Assembly (NCBI GenBank): GCA_913778205.1
Contig: CAJYUW010000024.1
Location: forward strand, 124,001-188,000
From: an uncultured Curtobacterium sp.
GTDB taxonomy: Bacteria > Actinomycetota > Actinomycetes > Actinomycetales > Microbacteriaceae
Reading direction: 5' to 3'
DNA length: 64,000 bases
In this document: piece after piece, positions 42,841 through 52,090 of the stretch
How the letters are laid out: every line of letters starts with the position of its first letter
Position numbering within the stretch: position 1 is the first letter of the stretch
Made by a program: the position numbers and the translations under genes
The notes under the pieces: model-generated
What the model saw: only the letters and a program-made list of their open reading frames with translations
Database searches by the model: none
Told to the model about the DNA's origin: nothing

Positions 42841-44982
42841 GTGCAGGAAGTGATCCGACCGAACTGGCGTGCGGATATCCAGGGGATGCGCGCCGTCGCG
42901 GTCCTCGGGGTCCTCCTGTTCCACGCGGGCGTCCCGTTCCTCGACGGCGGCTTCTCCGGGGTGGACGTCTTCTTCGTCATCTCCGGCTTCCTGATAACGC
43001 AGAACCTCCTGCGTGAGCACCACCGGACCGGCCGGATCAGCCTCGTCCGGTTCTTCTCCGGTCGCATCGTGCGTCTCGCGCCCGCGGCACTGGCCACCGT
43101 CGCGGCGACCGTCGCGGCCGTCTTCCTGTTCCTGCCGCCACTGGACCGCACCGGGACCCGGACCAGTGCGCTGGCTGCACTGTTCGGCGCCGAGAACCTG
43201 AAGCTCGCGCTGACCGGGACGGACTACCTGGCCGACCATGCACCGAGCCCCTTCCAGCAGTTCTGGTCCCTCGGCGTCGAGGAGCAGTTCTACGTCGGCT
43301 GGGCGGTTGCCCTGATGATGGTCTGCGCGGTCCCGTTCCTCCGCCGGCACCTCACGGTGATCGCGGCGGGGCTCACGCTCGCGAGCTTCCTGGCGATGCT
43401 GGTCCTCGCCGACGTCAACGGCCCCTGGACCTTCTTCGGGGTCCACACGCGTGCGTGGGAGCTCGGCACCGGTGCCGTGCTCGCGATCTGGACCGCACGG
43501 CACAGCGGACGCCGCCGACACCCTGGACGGTCGCGCGTCCTCACGGGCCTCGGACTGGGCGGCATCCTCTCCGGGTACCTCCTGCTCGACACGACCACGC
43601 CGTTCCCGGGGGCCGCGACGCTCCTCCCGGTGGTCGGGTCGGCCCTGCTCCTCCTCGGGGACGGACAGGGACCCGTCGCCCGGGTCCTCGCCACGGCCCC
43701 GCTGCGCTGGATCGGCGACCGCTCGTACTCGCTGTACCTCTGGCACTGGCCGGTGTTCACGGTCCCGGTGCTCGCGCTCGACCGCCCGCTCTCCGTCGGT
43801 GAGTCCGTCGTCGCGTTCGTGGCGACCACCGCCCTCGCCGTCGCCAGCCACGCGGTCCTCGAGCAGCGCGCACGGACCTGGGCCCGCAACGGACGCTTCC
43901 GGCCCCTGACCGTCGTGCCCGCGACCGCCGCCGTCGTCGCGTTCGTCGTCCCGCTCACCACCCTGCCCGACCTTCGCGGGACCGACGTCCTCCCCGGAGC
44001 GACAGCCGCCTCGGTGCTCGCCGGGCCGCTCCCGGCGCCGACGGTGCCCCGCAACGTCGCGCCGGGGATCACCGACGCCGAGTCCGACCTGCCGGTGGTC
44101 TACCGCGACGGCTGTCACGCGGACTCCTCCGTCACCGACCCGCCGTCGTGCTCGTTCGGTGCGGCGGATGCCACCGAGACGATCGTCCTCGTCGGCGACT
44201 CGCACGCTGCCCAGTGGTTCAGCCCGCTGCTCGCGGTGGCGCGGGCCCGGGGCGCCCGACTCGTGCCGCTGACCAAGTCGGCCTGCCCGGTCGCGGACGT
44301 CCGCGTCGAGGCGGCGACGCTCGGCAGGGCGTACCGCGAGTGTGATGCCTGGCGGGAGGCCGCCATCGACCGGATCGCCGATCTCGACCCCGACGTCGTC
44401 GTGATGGCGAGCGCGGCTGCCGGGTACGAGGACGTGACGATCAGCGACGCACCGTTCGTGGAGCAGTGGCGTGACGGCGTCGCGCGCACCGTCGGAGCGG
44501 TGCGCGAACACTCGGACGCCGCGGTCGTGTTCGTGCAGGACACCCCCCGGTGGGATGCCTCGCCCAACAGGTGCCTCTCGGGTGCCCTCGACGACGTCCG
44601 CTCGTGCAGCGCCCCCGTCGGCGACCTGACGCGACCGGACATCCGTGCCGCGGAGATCGATGCCGTCGGCACCGCCGGCGGCGAGACCGTCGACCCGGTC
44701 CCGTGGATCTGCACGGAGACCTGCGCGCCGGTGCTGTGGAACGTGCTCGCCTACCGCGACACCAACCACCTGACCGATCGCCTGGCGCAGGCACTCGCCC
44801 CGCGGCTCGGTGCAGCGCTGACCGCAGCCCTCCCCGCCGCCGACACCGATCCCGCGAGCAGCCCCGCTCCCACGGGTGTTCCCGATCCCACGACCGGCCC
44901 CGCGAGCGACCCCGCCCCCACGGGCCCTCCCGCGCGCGGCGGGTCGGCGCGCCCCTCGGGAGCACCGCAGCTCAGCCCTTGA
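42841..44982 (+). CDS. Membrane O-acyltransferase with SGNH domain (OafA-like)
   Basis: A 713-residue enzyme that acetylates surface polysaccharide or peptidoglycan. The acyltransferase-3 domain has RADIQGMRAVAVLGVLLFHAG (catalytic Arg/His region) and FSGVDVFFVISGFLIT, with about eleven helices to residue 380. The outer SGNH domain has VLVGDSHAAQW (Ser nucleophile) and RDTNHLTD (Asp/His). The last 60 residues are Pro/Thr-rich. GTG start, leaderless pattern. Its 3' end overlaps the convergent permease gene by 11 bases. Confidence 0.93.
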   Translation: MQEVIRPNWRADIQGMRAVAVLGVLLFHAGVPFLDGGFSGVDVFFVISGFLITQNLLREHHRTGRISLVRFFSGRIVRLAPAALATVAATVAAVFLFLPPLDRTGTRTSALAALFGAENLKLALTGTDYLADHAPSPFQQFWSLGVEEQFYVGWAVALMMVCAVPFLRRHLTVIAAGLTLASFLAMLVLADVNGPWTFFGVHTRAWELGTGAVLAIWTARHSGRRRHPGRSRVLTGLGLGGILSGYLLLDTTTPFPGAATLLPVVGSALLLLGDGQGPVARVLATAPLRWIGDRSYSLYLWHWPVFTVPVLALDRPLSVGESVVAFVATTALAVASHAVLEQRARTWARNGRFRPLTVVPATAAVVAFVVPLTTLPDLRGTDVLPGATAASVLAGPLPAPTVPRNVAPGITDAESDLPVVYRDGCHADSSVTDPPSCSFGAADATETIVLVGDSHAAQWFSPLLAVARARGARLVPLTKSACPVADVRVEAATLGRAYRECDAWREAAIDRIADLDPDVVVMASAAAGYEDVTISDAPFVEQWRDGVARTVGAVREHSDAAVVFVQDTPRWDASPNRCLSGALDDVRSCSAPVGDLTRPDIRAAEIDAVGTAGGETVDPVPWICTETCAPVLWNVLAYRDTNHLTDRLAQALAPRLGAALTAALPAADTDPASSPAPTGVPDPTTGPASDPAPTGPPARGGSARPSGAPQLSP

Positions 44983-45922
44983 CCGCCCCCGCCGTCATCC
45001 CGCTGACGAGCCGCCGCTGCACGATGAGGAAGAACACCACCACCGGGATCGAGAAGAGCACCGAAGCCGCCATCAGTCCGCCGAAGTCGGTCCCCTTGTT
45101 CGTCGAGAACCCGGCGAGCCAGACCGGCAGCGTGTACATCCCCTGGTCCTTGAGCATCACGTAGGCCGTCAGGTAGTCGTTCCAGGCGGCGATGAACGCG
45201 AACACGCTCGTGGCGATCACGCCCGGCATCACGAGCGGGAACAGCACGCTCCACAGGATCCGGAAGGTGCCGGCTCCGTCCATCTTCGCCGCTTCCTCGA
45301 TCTCGGTGGGCACGGCGACGAAGAACCCGCGCATCACCCAGATCGAGAACGGCAGCACACTCGCGACGTACGCCAGGATCAGCCCGATGTAGCTGTTGAG
45401 CAGGCCGAGCGTCTGGAAGGACAGGAACAGCGGGATGAGCAGCGCCCCGGAGGGGATCATCTGCACGAACAGGATCGCGACGAGGATCGCCCTCCGACCC
45501 CGGAACCGGAACCGCGACAGCGCCGCGGACGCCAGGAAGCCGACCACGATCGAGAGCAGGACCGCCGACACGACGACGATCGCCGAGTTCCGCAGGTAGA
45601 CGAGGAACCCATCCTGGGTCAGGGCCCTGGTGAAGTTCTCGAACGTCGGTCGCAGCGGTAGCCAGATCGGCGTGAGCGTGGTGACCTCGTCCGCGGGCTT
45701 GAACGCCGTGTTCACCATCCAGTAGATCGGGAACACCCAGACCAGGCAGAACACGACCGCGATCGTGTTCGCGACCACGCGCGGCTTCCGTCGACGGCCG
45801 CGGACCGGCGCGACCACGCGACCCGGCCCACCCCGCCTGGAGGCACGCCCCGCCCCCGCCACGTCGGGCTGCGCCTCGGACGCGGTCACCCCGGTCACCC
45901 CGGGTGTCGATGTCGTCGTCAC
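44972..45922 (-). CDS. Sugar ABC transporter permease (MalG type)
   Basis: A 316-residue inner-membrane permease. A 45-residue Arg/Gly-rich lead precedes six helices; EEAAKMDGAGTFRILWSVLFPL is the EAA loop that docks the ATPase. GTG 45922 overlaps the upstream permease stop (GTGA). No ATPase gene follows, so a shared MsiK-type ATPase elsewhere is expected. Confidence 0.93.
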   Translation of the reverse strand: MTTTSTPGVTGVTASEAQPDVAGAGRASRRGGPGRVVAPVRGRRRKPRVVANTIAVVFCLVWVFPIYWMVNTAFKPADEVTTLTPIWLPLRPTFENFTRALTQDGFLVYLRNSAIVVVSAVLLSIVVGFLASAALSRFRFRGRRAILVAILFVQMIPSGALLIPLFLSFQTLGLLNSYIGLILAYVASVLPFSIWVMRGFFVAVPTEIEEAAKMDGAGTFRILWSVLFPLVMPGVIATSVFAFIAAWNDYLTAYVMLKDQGMYTLPVWLAGFSTNKGTDFGGLMAASVLFSIPVVVFFLIVQRRLVSGMTAGAVKG

Positions 45923-46956
45923 AGGTCTTCCTCTCCACTGCGGACGAGCCGGCGGATGTAGTAGCTGGTGAGTGCCCCGAGGATCAGCGTCGAGATGACG
46001 GCGATCGCGGCTCCCTGTCCGTACGCGTTCGACACGAAGGACTTCACGAAGGTCCAGATGCCGAGCGTGAGCGTGGTGTCCTCCGGGCCGCCCTTGGTGA
46101 GCAGCCAGATCTGGTTGAAGACGTTGAAGTCCCAGATCACCGAGAGGATCGTCACGAGCAGCAGCGTCGGCACCAGCGCCGGCAGCGTGATGGCCCGGTA
46201 CATCGCCCACGCCGAGGCGCCGTCGAGCGCACCGGCCTCGTAGTACTCCGGCGCGATCTGCGACTGCGCGGCGTAGAGCGTGAGCGCCACGAACGGCACC
46301 GCCTGCCAGATGACGAGCGAGAGCACGATCGCGAGCGACTGCCCGGGCGTCGACGCCCAGTTGTCCTGCGTGTGGTCCCCGAACACGCCGAGTTGCGTGA
46401 TGATCCAGTTGAGCACGCCGTAGAACGGCTGGAAGAGCCACTGCCACACGAGGCTGGACGCCACGTTCGGCATCGCCCACGCCAGGACGAGCACGACGCT
46501 GACGACCGTCCGCATCACCACCCCGAGTCGTGTGAGCAGCTGCGAGACGGCCATGCCGATCCCGATCGTCCCGACCACCATCGCCCCGGTGACGAGCACG
46601 GTCCGGAGGATGACCGGCCAGAAGCTCGCGTCGGTGAGGACGTTCGTGTAGTTCGTGAACCCGGCGAACCCGGCTTGCCCCGTGAAGATCGCGCGGAGGC
46701 CGTAGTCCTGGAAGGAGATGACCAGCAGCCGCACGAGCGGGTACACGACCAGCGCGAGCAGCAGGACCGCGGCCGGTGCGAGCAGCACGAGCGGCGCCCG
46801 CGACGCCGTCAGCGACCGCCGACGGCCACCTGGGCCTCCGGTCGAACCGGCGCCGGACGGACCCGCGCCGCTCGGACGACCGCGACGCGGGCCGCCACGC
46901 CGGGTGTCCGGCCCGGCCGGAGCCGGACCGGACACCCGCTCTGCAGTGGACGTCAT
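45919..46956 (-). CDS. Sugar ABC transporter permease (MalF type)
   Basis: A 345-residue permease with a 50-residue Gly/Pro/Arg-rich lead and six helices. The EAA loop reads YYEAGALDGASAWAMYRAITLP. Begins three bases after the binding-protein stop and overlaps the next permease by four bases, so the three genes form one operon. Confidence 0.93.
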   Translation of the reverse strand: MTSTAERVSGPAPAGPDTRRGGPRRGRPSGAGPSGAGSTGGPGGRRRSLTASRAPLVLLAPAAVLLLALVVYPLVRLLVISFQDYGLRAIFTGQAGFAGFTNYTNVLTDASFWPVILRTVLVTGAMVVGTIGIGMAVSQLLTRLGVVMRTVVSVVLVLAWAMPNVASSLVWQWLFQPFYGVLNWIITQLGVFGDHTQDNWASTPGQSLAIVLSLVIWQAVPFVALTLYAAQSQIAPEYYEAGALDGASAWAMYRAITLPALVPTLLLVTILSVIWDFNVFNQIWLLTKGGPEDTTLTLGIWTFVKSFVSNAYGQGAAIAVISTLILGALTSYYIRRLVRSGEEDL

Positions 46957-46959
46957 CGA

Positions 46960-48285
46960 CTACTGCTGCGCGTTCAGCGCGGACGTGAGGTGCTCCGAGA
47001 AGCCCTCGGCTGCCTGCTGCGGCGTCTTCCGCCCCGTGGCGATGTCCGCGAACATCGTCTGGAAGCTCGAGTCACCCTCGATCGTCGCCCAGCCCGGGGT
47101 CGCCGGCGTCGGACGGCTCGTCGAGGCCGCCTGGAAGTACGGCTTGTGGAGCGCGTCCACGTCACCGGCCACGGCGTCCAGCAGCTGCGTCGAGTTCGGC
47201 TCCCACCCGTCGACGCCGAAGACCTGGTCCTTCTGGAACTCCTTCGAGGTCAGGATCTTCATGTAGTAGAGGGCGAGCTCCTGGTTCTGCGACTTCGACG
47301 GGATGCCGAGGTCGGAGCCGCCGAGGAACACCGGCTGGGTCTTCCCCTCGGTCGCGGACGGCATCGGGAACGTGCCGATCTGGTCCTGCAGCTCGGGCTT
47401 GGCCGTCGTGATCGACCCGATCTCCCACGCCGACCCGAGGATCGCCGAGGTGTTGCCCTGCGCGAAGACGTCGGACTCGGCCGGCTTGTCGGTGTTGATG
47501 TCCTGCGTCGACTTCGCCGAGTACGCGTTCTGGAAGTCCTTCCACGCCGTCAGGCCCTTGACGGCGTCGGCGGAGTCGATCGCTCCCGTCCACTTGCCAC
47601 CCTGCTCGGTGGCGATCTGCCCGCCGGCGTCCCACACCCACTGCAGGCCGCCGTACCAGTACTGCCCGGGCATGTAGAACGCCGAGAAGTCGGCCCGCGG
47701 GTTCTTCGCCTTCACCTTGTCGAGGTCGGCGGTGAGCTCGTCGTACGACGTCGGCACGTCGGTGACGCCGGCGTCCGCCCAGGTCTTCTTGTTGTAGATC
47801 ACCGCACGGTTGCCGGCGAAGAGCGGAGCGCCGTAGAGCTTGCCGTCGACGGTCGCCGGGCCCTCGAGTCCGGACAGCCAGGTCTGCCCGTCCTGGAGCT
47901 CCTTCTTGTACGGCGACAGGTCCGTGAGGCCGCCGGTCGCGGCGTACACCGGCACCTGGGTGTTCCCGAGGTCGACCACGTCGGGCGCGTCCTGCTGCGC
48001 GAGCGCCGTCGTGAGCTTGGTGGTGATGCCGTCCCATTGCTGCAGCTGCAGCTTCACCTTCGCCCCGGTCGCCTTGGTGAACTCCTTCTCGGCGACGTCG
48101 AGGATCTTCGGGCTGAGGTCGCCGTTCATGATCCAGACGGTGATGGTCTTGCCCGTGCCGTCGGGTGTTCCGATGGACTTCGTGCCGCCGTCGGAAGCTC
48201 CGTTGCTTCCGGCGGAGCACCCGGTGAGGGCGAGCGCGCCTGCGAGGGCGAGCGCACCGAGTGCGGCGAAACGCGTGCGTGTCAC
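46960..48285 (-). CDS. Sugar-binding lipoprotein of ABC transporter
   Basis: A 441-residue extracellular solute-binding protein, cluster-1 (carbohydrate) type. Signal peptide with lipobox LTGC, then ITVWIMNGDLSPKILDVAEKEF, APDVVDLGNTQ and the aromatic-rich FYMPGQYWYGGLQWVWD suited to oligosaccharide binding. GTG 48285 has AAGGGAG six bases upstream. A shared operator with the ROK/GH20 pair suggests N-acetylhexosamine-containing sugars; this is inference. Confidence 0.93.
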   Translation of the reverse strand: MTRTRFAALGALALAGALALTGCSAGSNGASDGGTKSIGTPDGTGKTITVWIMNGDLSPKILDVAEKEFTKATGAKVKLQLQQWDGITTKLTTALAQQDAPDVVDLGNTQVPVYAATGGLTDLSPYKKELQDGQTWLSGLEGPATVDGKLYGAPLFAGNRAVIYNKKTWADAGVTDVPTSYDELTADLDKVKAKNPRADFSAFYMPGQYWYGGLQWVWDAGGQIATEQGGKWTGAIDSADAVKGLTAWKDFQNAYSAKSTQDINTDKPAESDVFAQGNTSAILGSAWEIGSITTAKPELQDQIGTFPMPSATEGKTQPVFLGGSDLGIPSKSQNQELALYYMKILTSKEFQKDQVFGVDGWEPNSTQLLDAVAGDVDALHKPYFQAASTSRPTPATPGWATIEGDSSFQTMFADIATGRKTPQQAAEGFSEHLTSALNAQQ

Positions 48286-48307
48286 GTTGACTCCCTTGGT
48301 CCGACCT

Positions 48308-48330
48308 TTATGAAAGGACGTTGCGTAATG
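48308..48330. promoter_or_regulatory. Predicted ROK operator, site 2
   Basis: Matches the 35739-35761 element at 17 of 23 bases. It starts just after the -10 box of the transporter promoter, covering the transcription start, a typical repressor position. Confidence 0.6.
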
Positions 48331-48333
48331 GTG

Positions 48334-48362
48334 AGTAAAGACCCATCGAGCAGGGATGTCAA
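48334..48362 (-). promoter_or_regulatory. Strong promoter of the sugar ABC operon
   Basis: On the minus strand TTGACA (48362-48357), exactly 17 bases, and TTTACT (48339-48334). One of the closest matches to a sigma-70 consensus in the window. Confidence 0.7.
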
Positions 48363-48493
48363 CCGTGGATCCGAAGCCTGGGGACCGTCGCGATCCGCAT
48401 GTTTCCGGGGCGTCACGGATGGCGAACAGATGCGCCCGAAGGCTTGACGAACTGGTCATGACCAGGCATGATCTGCCCCGCCACGACCAACGC

Positions 48494-48531
48494 ACGGGAG
48501 GCCCGTGGCGGAGTCGCCACGGGCCTCCCGT
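48494..48531. terminator. Hairpin of the GGGAGGC family
   Basis: Perfect 17-base arms (48494-48510, 48515-48531) with a GAGT loop, 16 bases past the stop of the MacB-type permease gene. Confidence 0.8.
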
Positions 48532-48546
48532 CCGGTCCGGATCGCC

Positions 48547-49764
48547 TCACACCGCGGCGAGCGCGCTGGTCGGCGGGATCCGCGCCGCGCGCGCCGCCGG
48601 GTACAGCCCGGACACCCCGCCGATCAAGACCGTCGCGCCGAGCCCGCCGGACACGGCCCAGAGCGGGACGGCGATCGGCCAGCCCTGCGCCACGGCGAAC
48701 GCCACGGTGACCCCGAGTCCGATCAGCACCCCTGCGACACCGCCGAGGAACGACAGCAGGAGCGACTCGACCAGGAACTGGTCGCGGATGCTGCGCCGCC
48801 GTGCTCCGAGCGCCCGGCGGACACCGACCTCGGCGCGGCGCTCGAGGACGGTGATCACCATCGTGTTCGCGACGCCGATGCCGCCGACCAGGAGCGCGAC
48901 GCCGCCGATGCCGAGCAGGAGTCCGGTGAAGGAGTCCTCGGTGGCGTTCTTGGCGGCGAGGGCGTCGGACGGACGGGTGACCTCCACCGCGGACGGCGCT
49001 CCCGGGCTGATCGCCGCAGCCAGGACGGCGCGGGCCTCGGCGACCTGCTCGGGGTCGACCCGCGTGTACACCGCGGTCGGGTGCCCGTCGAAGCCGAGCG
49101 ACTCGGCGTACGACAGCGGGGTGAAGACGCGGTTCTCGAGGTCCTCGGCGAGCGGCAGGTCGCCGAGGATGCCCACGACCTGCACCCACTCGCCGCCGAG
49201 CCACAGCCGGGTGTCGACCCCGACCTCGTCGATGCCGAGGTTCCGCGCCGCCTCCGGCCCGAGCACGACCTGCGCGGGCGCATCCGGTGTGGGGTCGAGC
49301 CACGATCCGGACACGATCGAGCCGCCGAGCACGTCCGCGATGTCACCCCAGGCGGCCATCACGCCGATGCCCTTGGTCTGCGCCTCGGGAACGTGGGGGT
49401 TCCGGTACACACGGGCGTCCGGGACGGTCCCGACCCCTGCGGCCGACTCGACGACCTCCTGCCGCGCGGCCGACGACACCGCGGTCTCCGGTACGGGCGG
49501 CTGGTCGATGAAGCCCTGCGCCTGCGTCGTGGTGAGCAGGTTCGTCCCGAGGCCGTCGAGCACCCGGTCGAGCGCGGCCTTGCTCGACGACGAGATCCCC
49601 ACCACGGCGATCATCGCGGCGATGCCGATCGCGATGCCGAGCGCCGAGAGCACCACCCGGGTCGGTCGCGTCCGGAGCCCGAACACGCCGAGACGGAGCA
49701 GGTCCGCCCCACCGGGGTTCCGCAACACCTGGCCAGCGCGGTCCGCGCGCCCCGTCCGCGTCAC
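48547..49764 (-). CDS. MacB/FtsX-type ABC permease
   Basis: A 405-residue permease: one N-terminal helix (VVLSALGIAIGIAAMIAVVGI), an outer MacB-PCD domain, then three helices (LLLGIGGVALLVGGIGVANTMVITVLERR..., typical FtsX). It is last in a five-gene efflux operon; its GTG overlaps the ATPase stop. Such transporters extrude peptides or signals by a mechanotransmission mechanism. Confidence 0.93.
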   Translation of the reverse strand: MTRTGRADRAGQVLRNPGGADLLRLGVFGLRTRPTRVVLSALGIAIGIAAMIAVVGISSSSKAALDRVLDGLGTNLLTTTQAQGFIDQPPVPETAVSSAARQEVVESAAGVGTVPDARVYRNPHVPEAQTKGIGVMAAWGDIADVLGGSIVSGSWLDPTPDAPAQVVLGPEAARNLGIDEVGVDTRLWLGGEWVQVVGILGDLPLAEDLENRVFTPLSYAESLGFDGHPTAVYTRVDPEQVAEARAVLAAAISPGAPSAVEVTRPSDALAAKNATEDSFTGLLLGIGGVALLVGGIGVANTMVITVLERRAEVGVRRALGARRRSIRDQFLVESLLLSFLGGVAGVLIGLGVTVAFAVAQGWPIAVPLWAVSGGLGATVLIGGVSGLYPAARAARIPPTSALAAV

Positions 49765-50474
49765 CGGGCACCCCCGACGATCGCGGCCGCCAGCTCGGCG
49801 GCGTCGCGCGCGGCGGAGTCCTGCTCGACACGGCCGTCCCGCATCCGGACCTGCCGGGGCAGGGAGGCGGCGAGCTCGAGGTCGTGCGTGATCACGAGCA
49901 CCGTGGTCCCCGCATCGTTGAGCTCGCGCAGGAGCGCGAGGATGCTCGCACCCGAGGCGGTGTCGAGCGCTCCCGTCGGCTCGTCGGCGAGCAGGATCGT
50001 GGGCTCCCCCACGATCGCCCGTGCGATGGCGACCCGCTGCTTCTCGCCGCCGGACAGCTGGTTCGGCAGGTGGTCGACACGGTGCCCCAGTCCGACCCGC
50101 TCGAGTGCCCGCACGGCGCGTTCTCGACGCAGCCGGCGCGGGACGTTCGCGTAGAGGAGTCCGTCGGCGACGTTCTCCGCGGCGGTCGCCCCCGGCTGCA
50201 GGTGGAAGTGCTGGAAGACGAACCCGATGTGGAGGGCGCGCAGCGCGGACAGCTCGTCGTCACGCATCGACCCGACGTCGTTCCCGGCGATCGTGACCGT
50301 GCCCGAGGTCGGTCGGTCGAGCGTGCCGATGATGTTCAGCATGGTGGACTTGCCCGACCCGGACGGACCGACGACCGCGACGAGCTCGCCGCCGTCGACG
50401 TCGAGGCTGACGCCCCCGAGCGCGGCGACGTCCCCGTAGGACTTGACGACGTCGTGCAGTTCGAGGACGCTCAC
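49761..50474 (-). CDS. ABC transporter ATPase (MacB/LolD type)
   Basis: A 237-residue ATPase with all motifs: GPSGSGKST (Walker A), Q-loop VFQHFHL, signature LSGGEKQR, ILLADEPTGALD (Walker B) and switch VITHD. GTG 50474 overlaps the adaptor stop by GTGA. Energises the downstream permease. Confidence 0.95.
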   Translation of the reverse strand: MSVLELHDVVKSYGDVAALGGVSLDVDGGELVAVVGPSGSGKSTMLNIIGTLDRPTSGTVTIAGNDVGSMRDDELSALRALHIGFVFQHFHLQPGATAAENVADGLLYANVPRRLRRERAVRALERVGLGHRVDHLPNQLSGGEKQRVAIARAIVGEPTILLADEPTGALDTASGASILALLRELNDAGTTVLVITHDLELAASLPRQVRMRDGRVEQDSAARDAAELAAAIVGGAR

Positions 50475-51520
50475 GGGGCGACCACCCGATCGCCCTCGGC
50501 GAGCTCGCCGGTGACCTGCACGCGTCCGGAGGCGACCAGACCGATCTCGACGGGGACGCGATCGACCGAGCCGTCCGGCTGCACGACGTCCACGGCGTAC
50601 CCGTCGCCGACACCGGCGACCAGGGCCGCGACCGGGACGGACAACACGTCGTCGGCACGCTGACCGGGGGCGATGACCTGCGCCGTGGCCGTCGCCGGGA
50701 GCTCTCGGTCCCCCGGGTCGAACGACACCGTGACCTCGACCGTCGCGCTGCCGTCCTTCGACGTGCCCGGCACCGCGGCCGACACGGTGCCGTCGACGGG
50801 GGCGCCGGTGCCGTTGATCCGGACCTGGACGTCCTGCCCGACCGGGAGCGCCTCGGCGTCGCGCGGTGAGACGGACGCCGTGACCACGCGCTTCGACCCC
50901 GTCACGGTGAGCACCTCGCCCGACGCGGGCTGGCCGAGGGCGCCGCCGACGGTGTCGACCCGGACGTCGCCGTCGAGGAACACGACGTCGTCGGCGTCGA
51001 TGGTCCCGGTCTCCTCGAGGCCGCGGTCGTGCTGCCACTCCCGGACGGCCCGCTGGGTCCGCGGACCGAAGACGTCGTCGACGGACACGTCGTACCCGAG
51101 CGCGGCGAGGTTCTCGTTGAGCTGTCGCACGTCGGTGCCCTCCACGCCGCGCGCGAGACCCCGCCAGAGGGGCACGGCACCGTGCATCGAGCGGACGGGG
51201 CGGTCGTCGACGGCGTAGACCGGTTGGTCCCGGCCGATCGACTGCCCGGGCTCGGGGAGCCAGGTGATGGTCCCGGAGGCAGCCCCCGGGACCCCGGCGG
51301 GCGAGCCGTACCCCAGGCCGCCCGGGAAGGTCGACGAGTCGACGAGGTCGGACTTCGTGACCGGGGCGGTCCGGCGCTCGCTCGCGGCCGACGACGACGT
51401 CGGGGCGTCACCGGGGGTCCCGGTGCCGGCGACCGCGAGGGTGCCGGCACCACCGACGATGGCGGCCACGAGACACCCAGCTGTGACGATCAGTGTGGTT
51501 CGCTTCCGCACGACGCTCAC
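50471..51520 (-). CDS. Efflux adaptor with peptidoglycan-binding domain
   Basis: A 349-residue exported protein: one N-terminal helix (LIVTAGCLVAAIVGGAGTLAVA), then a HlyD-like lipoyl/barrel fold interrupted near residues 130-185 by a PG-binding-1 domain (VRQLNENLAALGYD...VFGPRTQRAVREWQ). Typical of Gram-positive MacA analogues that link the pump to the wall. GTG 51520 overlaps the lipoprotein stop. Confidence 0.88.
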   Translation of the reverse strand: MSVVRKRTTLIVTAGCLVAAIVGGAGTLAVAGTGTPGDAPTSSSAASERRTAPVTKSDLVDSSTFPGGLGYGSPAGVPGAASGTITWLPEPGQSIGRDQPVYAVDDRPVRSMHGAVPLWRGLARGVEGTDVRQLNENLAALGYDVSVDDVFGPRTQRAVREWQHDRGLEETGTIDADDVVFLDGDVRVDTVGGALGQPASGEVLTVTGSKRVVTASVSPRDAEALPVGQDVQVRINGTGAPVDGTVSAAVPGTSKDGSATVEVTVSFDPGDRELPATATAQVIAPGQRADDVLSVPVAALVAGVGDGYAVDVVQPDGSVDRVPVEIGLVASGRVQVTGELAEGDRVVAP

Positions 51521-52005
51521 CCGGCCTGGTTCGCGTCGATGTCGGAGAAGATCTCCGCGCCGCAGGCGTCGCTGGCGGCGTCGAAGGCTCCCTGGTCCGC
51601 CGGGACGTAGTCGGCCCACTCGGCGGAGTCGTCCGGGAAGTCGTCGAAGCCCGCCTCGACGATGCACTCGCCGTACGCCCGCTCGCGCTCGGCAGCCCCG
51701 GGGAGCTGCTGGGCCTTCGCCCCGCTGTCGGCCACCGGGCCCGAGGCGAGACACTCCTTGAGGTCGGCCTGGTACGCGTCCGGGTCGACACCCTCGGGGA
51801 CGGAGAGCTGGGCGGGGGCGCCGCTGTCCGGGTCGGCGAAGTCGTACCCGTGGTCGCGCATGCACGACGCCAGGGCGAGGCCGACCTGGCCGTCGTTGGC
51901 GGTCGGTGCGTCCGCACCGTCGGGCGAGGAGCTGCACGCGGTCAGCAGGGTCGGGACGAGGAGGACGGTGGCGACGGCGGAGAGCATCGTGGCTCGGGTT
52001 CGCAT
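51517..52005 (-). CDS. Small lipoprotein, unknown
   Basis: A 162-residue protein with signal peptide and lipobox LLTACSS. The mature part is acidic and has three further cysteines (ASCMRDHGYDFADPDSG, KECLASG, GECIVEAGFDDFPDD, DACG), the CMRxHGxxxPDP-like pattern seen in lipoproteins encoded next to MacB-type pumps of actinobacteria. AAGGAA lies six bases before the ATG. First gene of the four-base-overlap efflux operon. Confidence 0.8.
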   Translation of the reverse strand: MRTRATMLSAVATVLLVPTLLTACSSSPDGADAPTANDGQVGLALASCMRDHGYDFADPDSGAPAQLSVPEGVDPDAYQADLKECLASGPVADSGAKAQQLPGAAERERAYGECIVEAGFDDFPDDSAEWADYVPADQGAFDAASDACGAEIFSDIDANQAG

Positions 52006-52090
52006 CGGGGTTCCTTTCCGGCACCGAGCGTGTCCCGGTGCGTGGAACCAGGACACCAGATGTGGTGTTTCGCCAGCGGTTCGCCGGACG

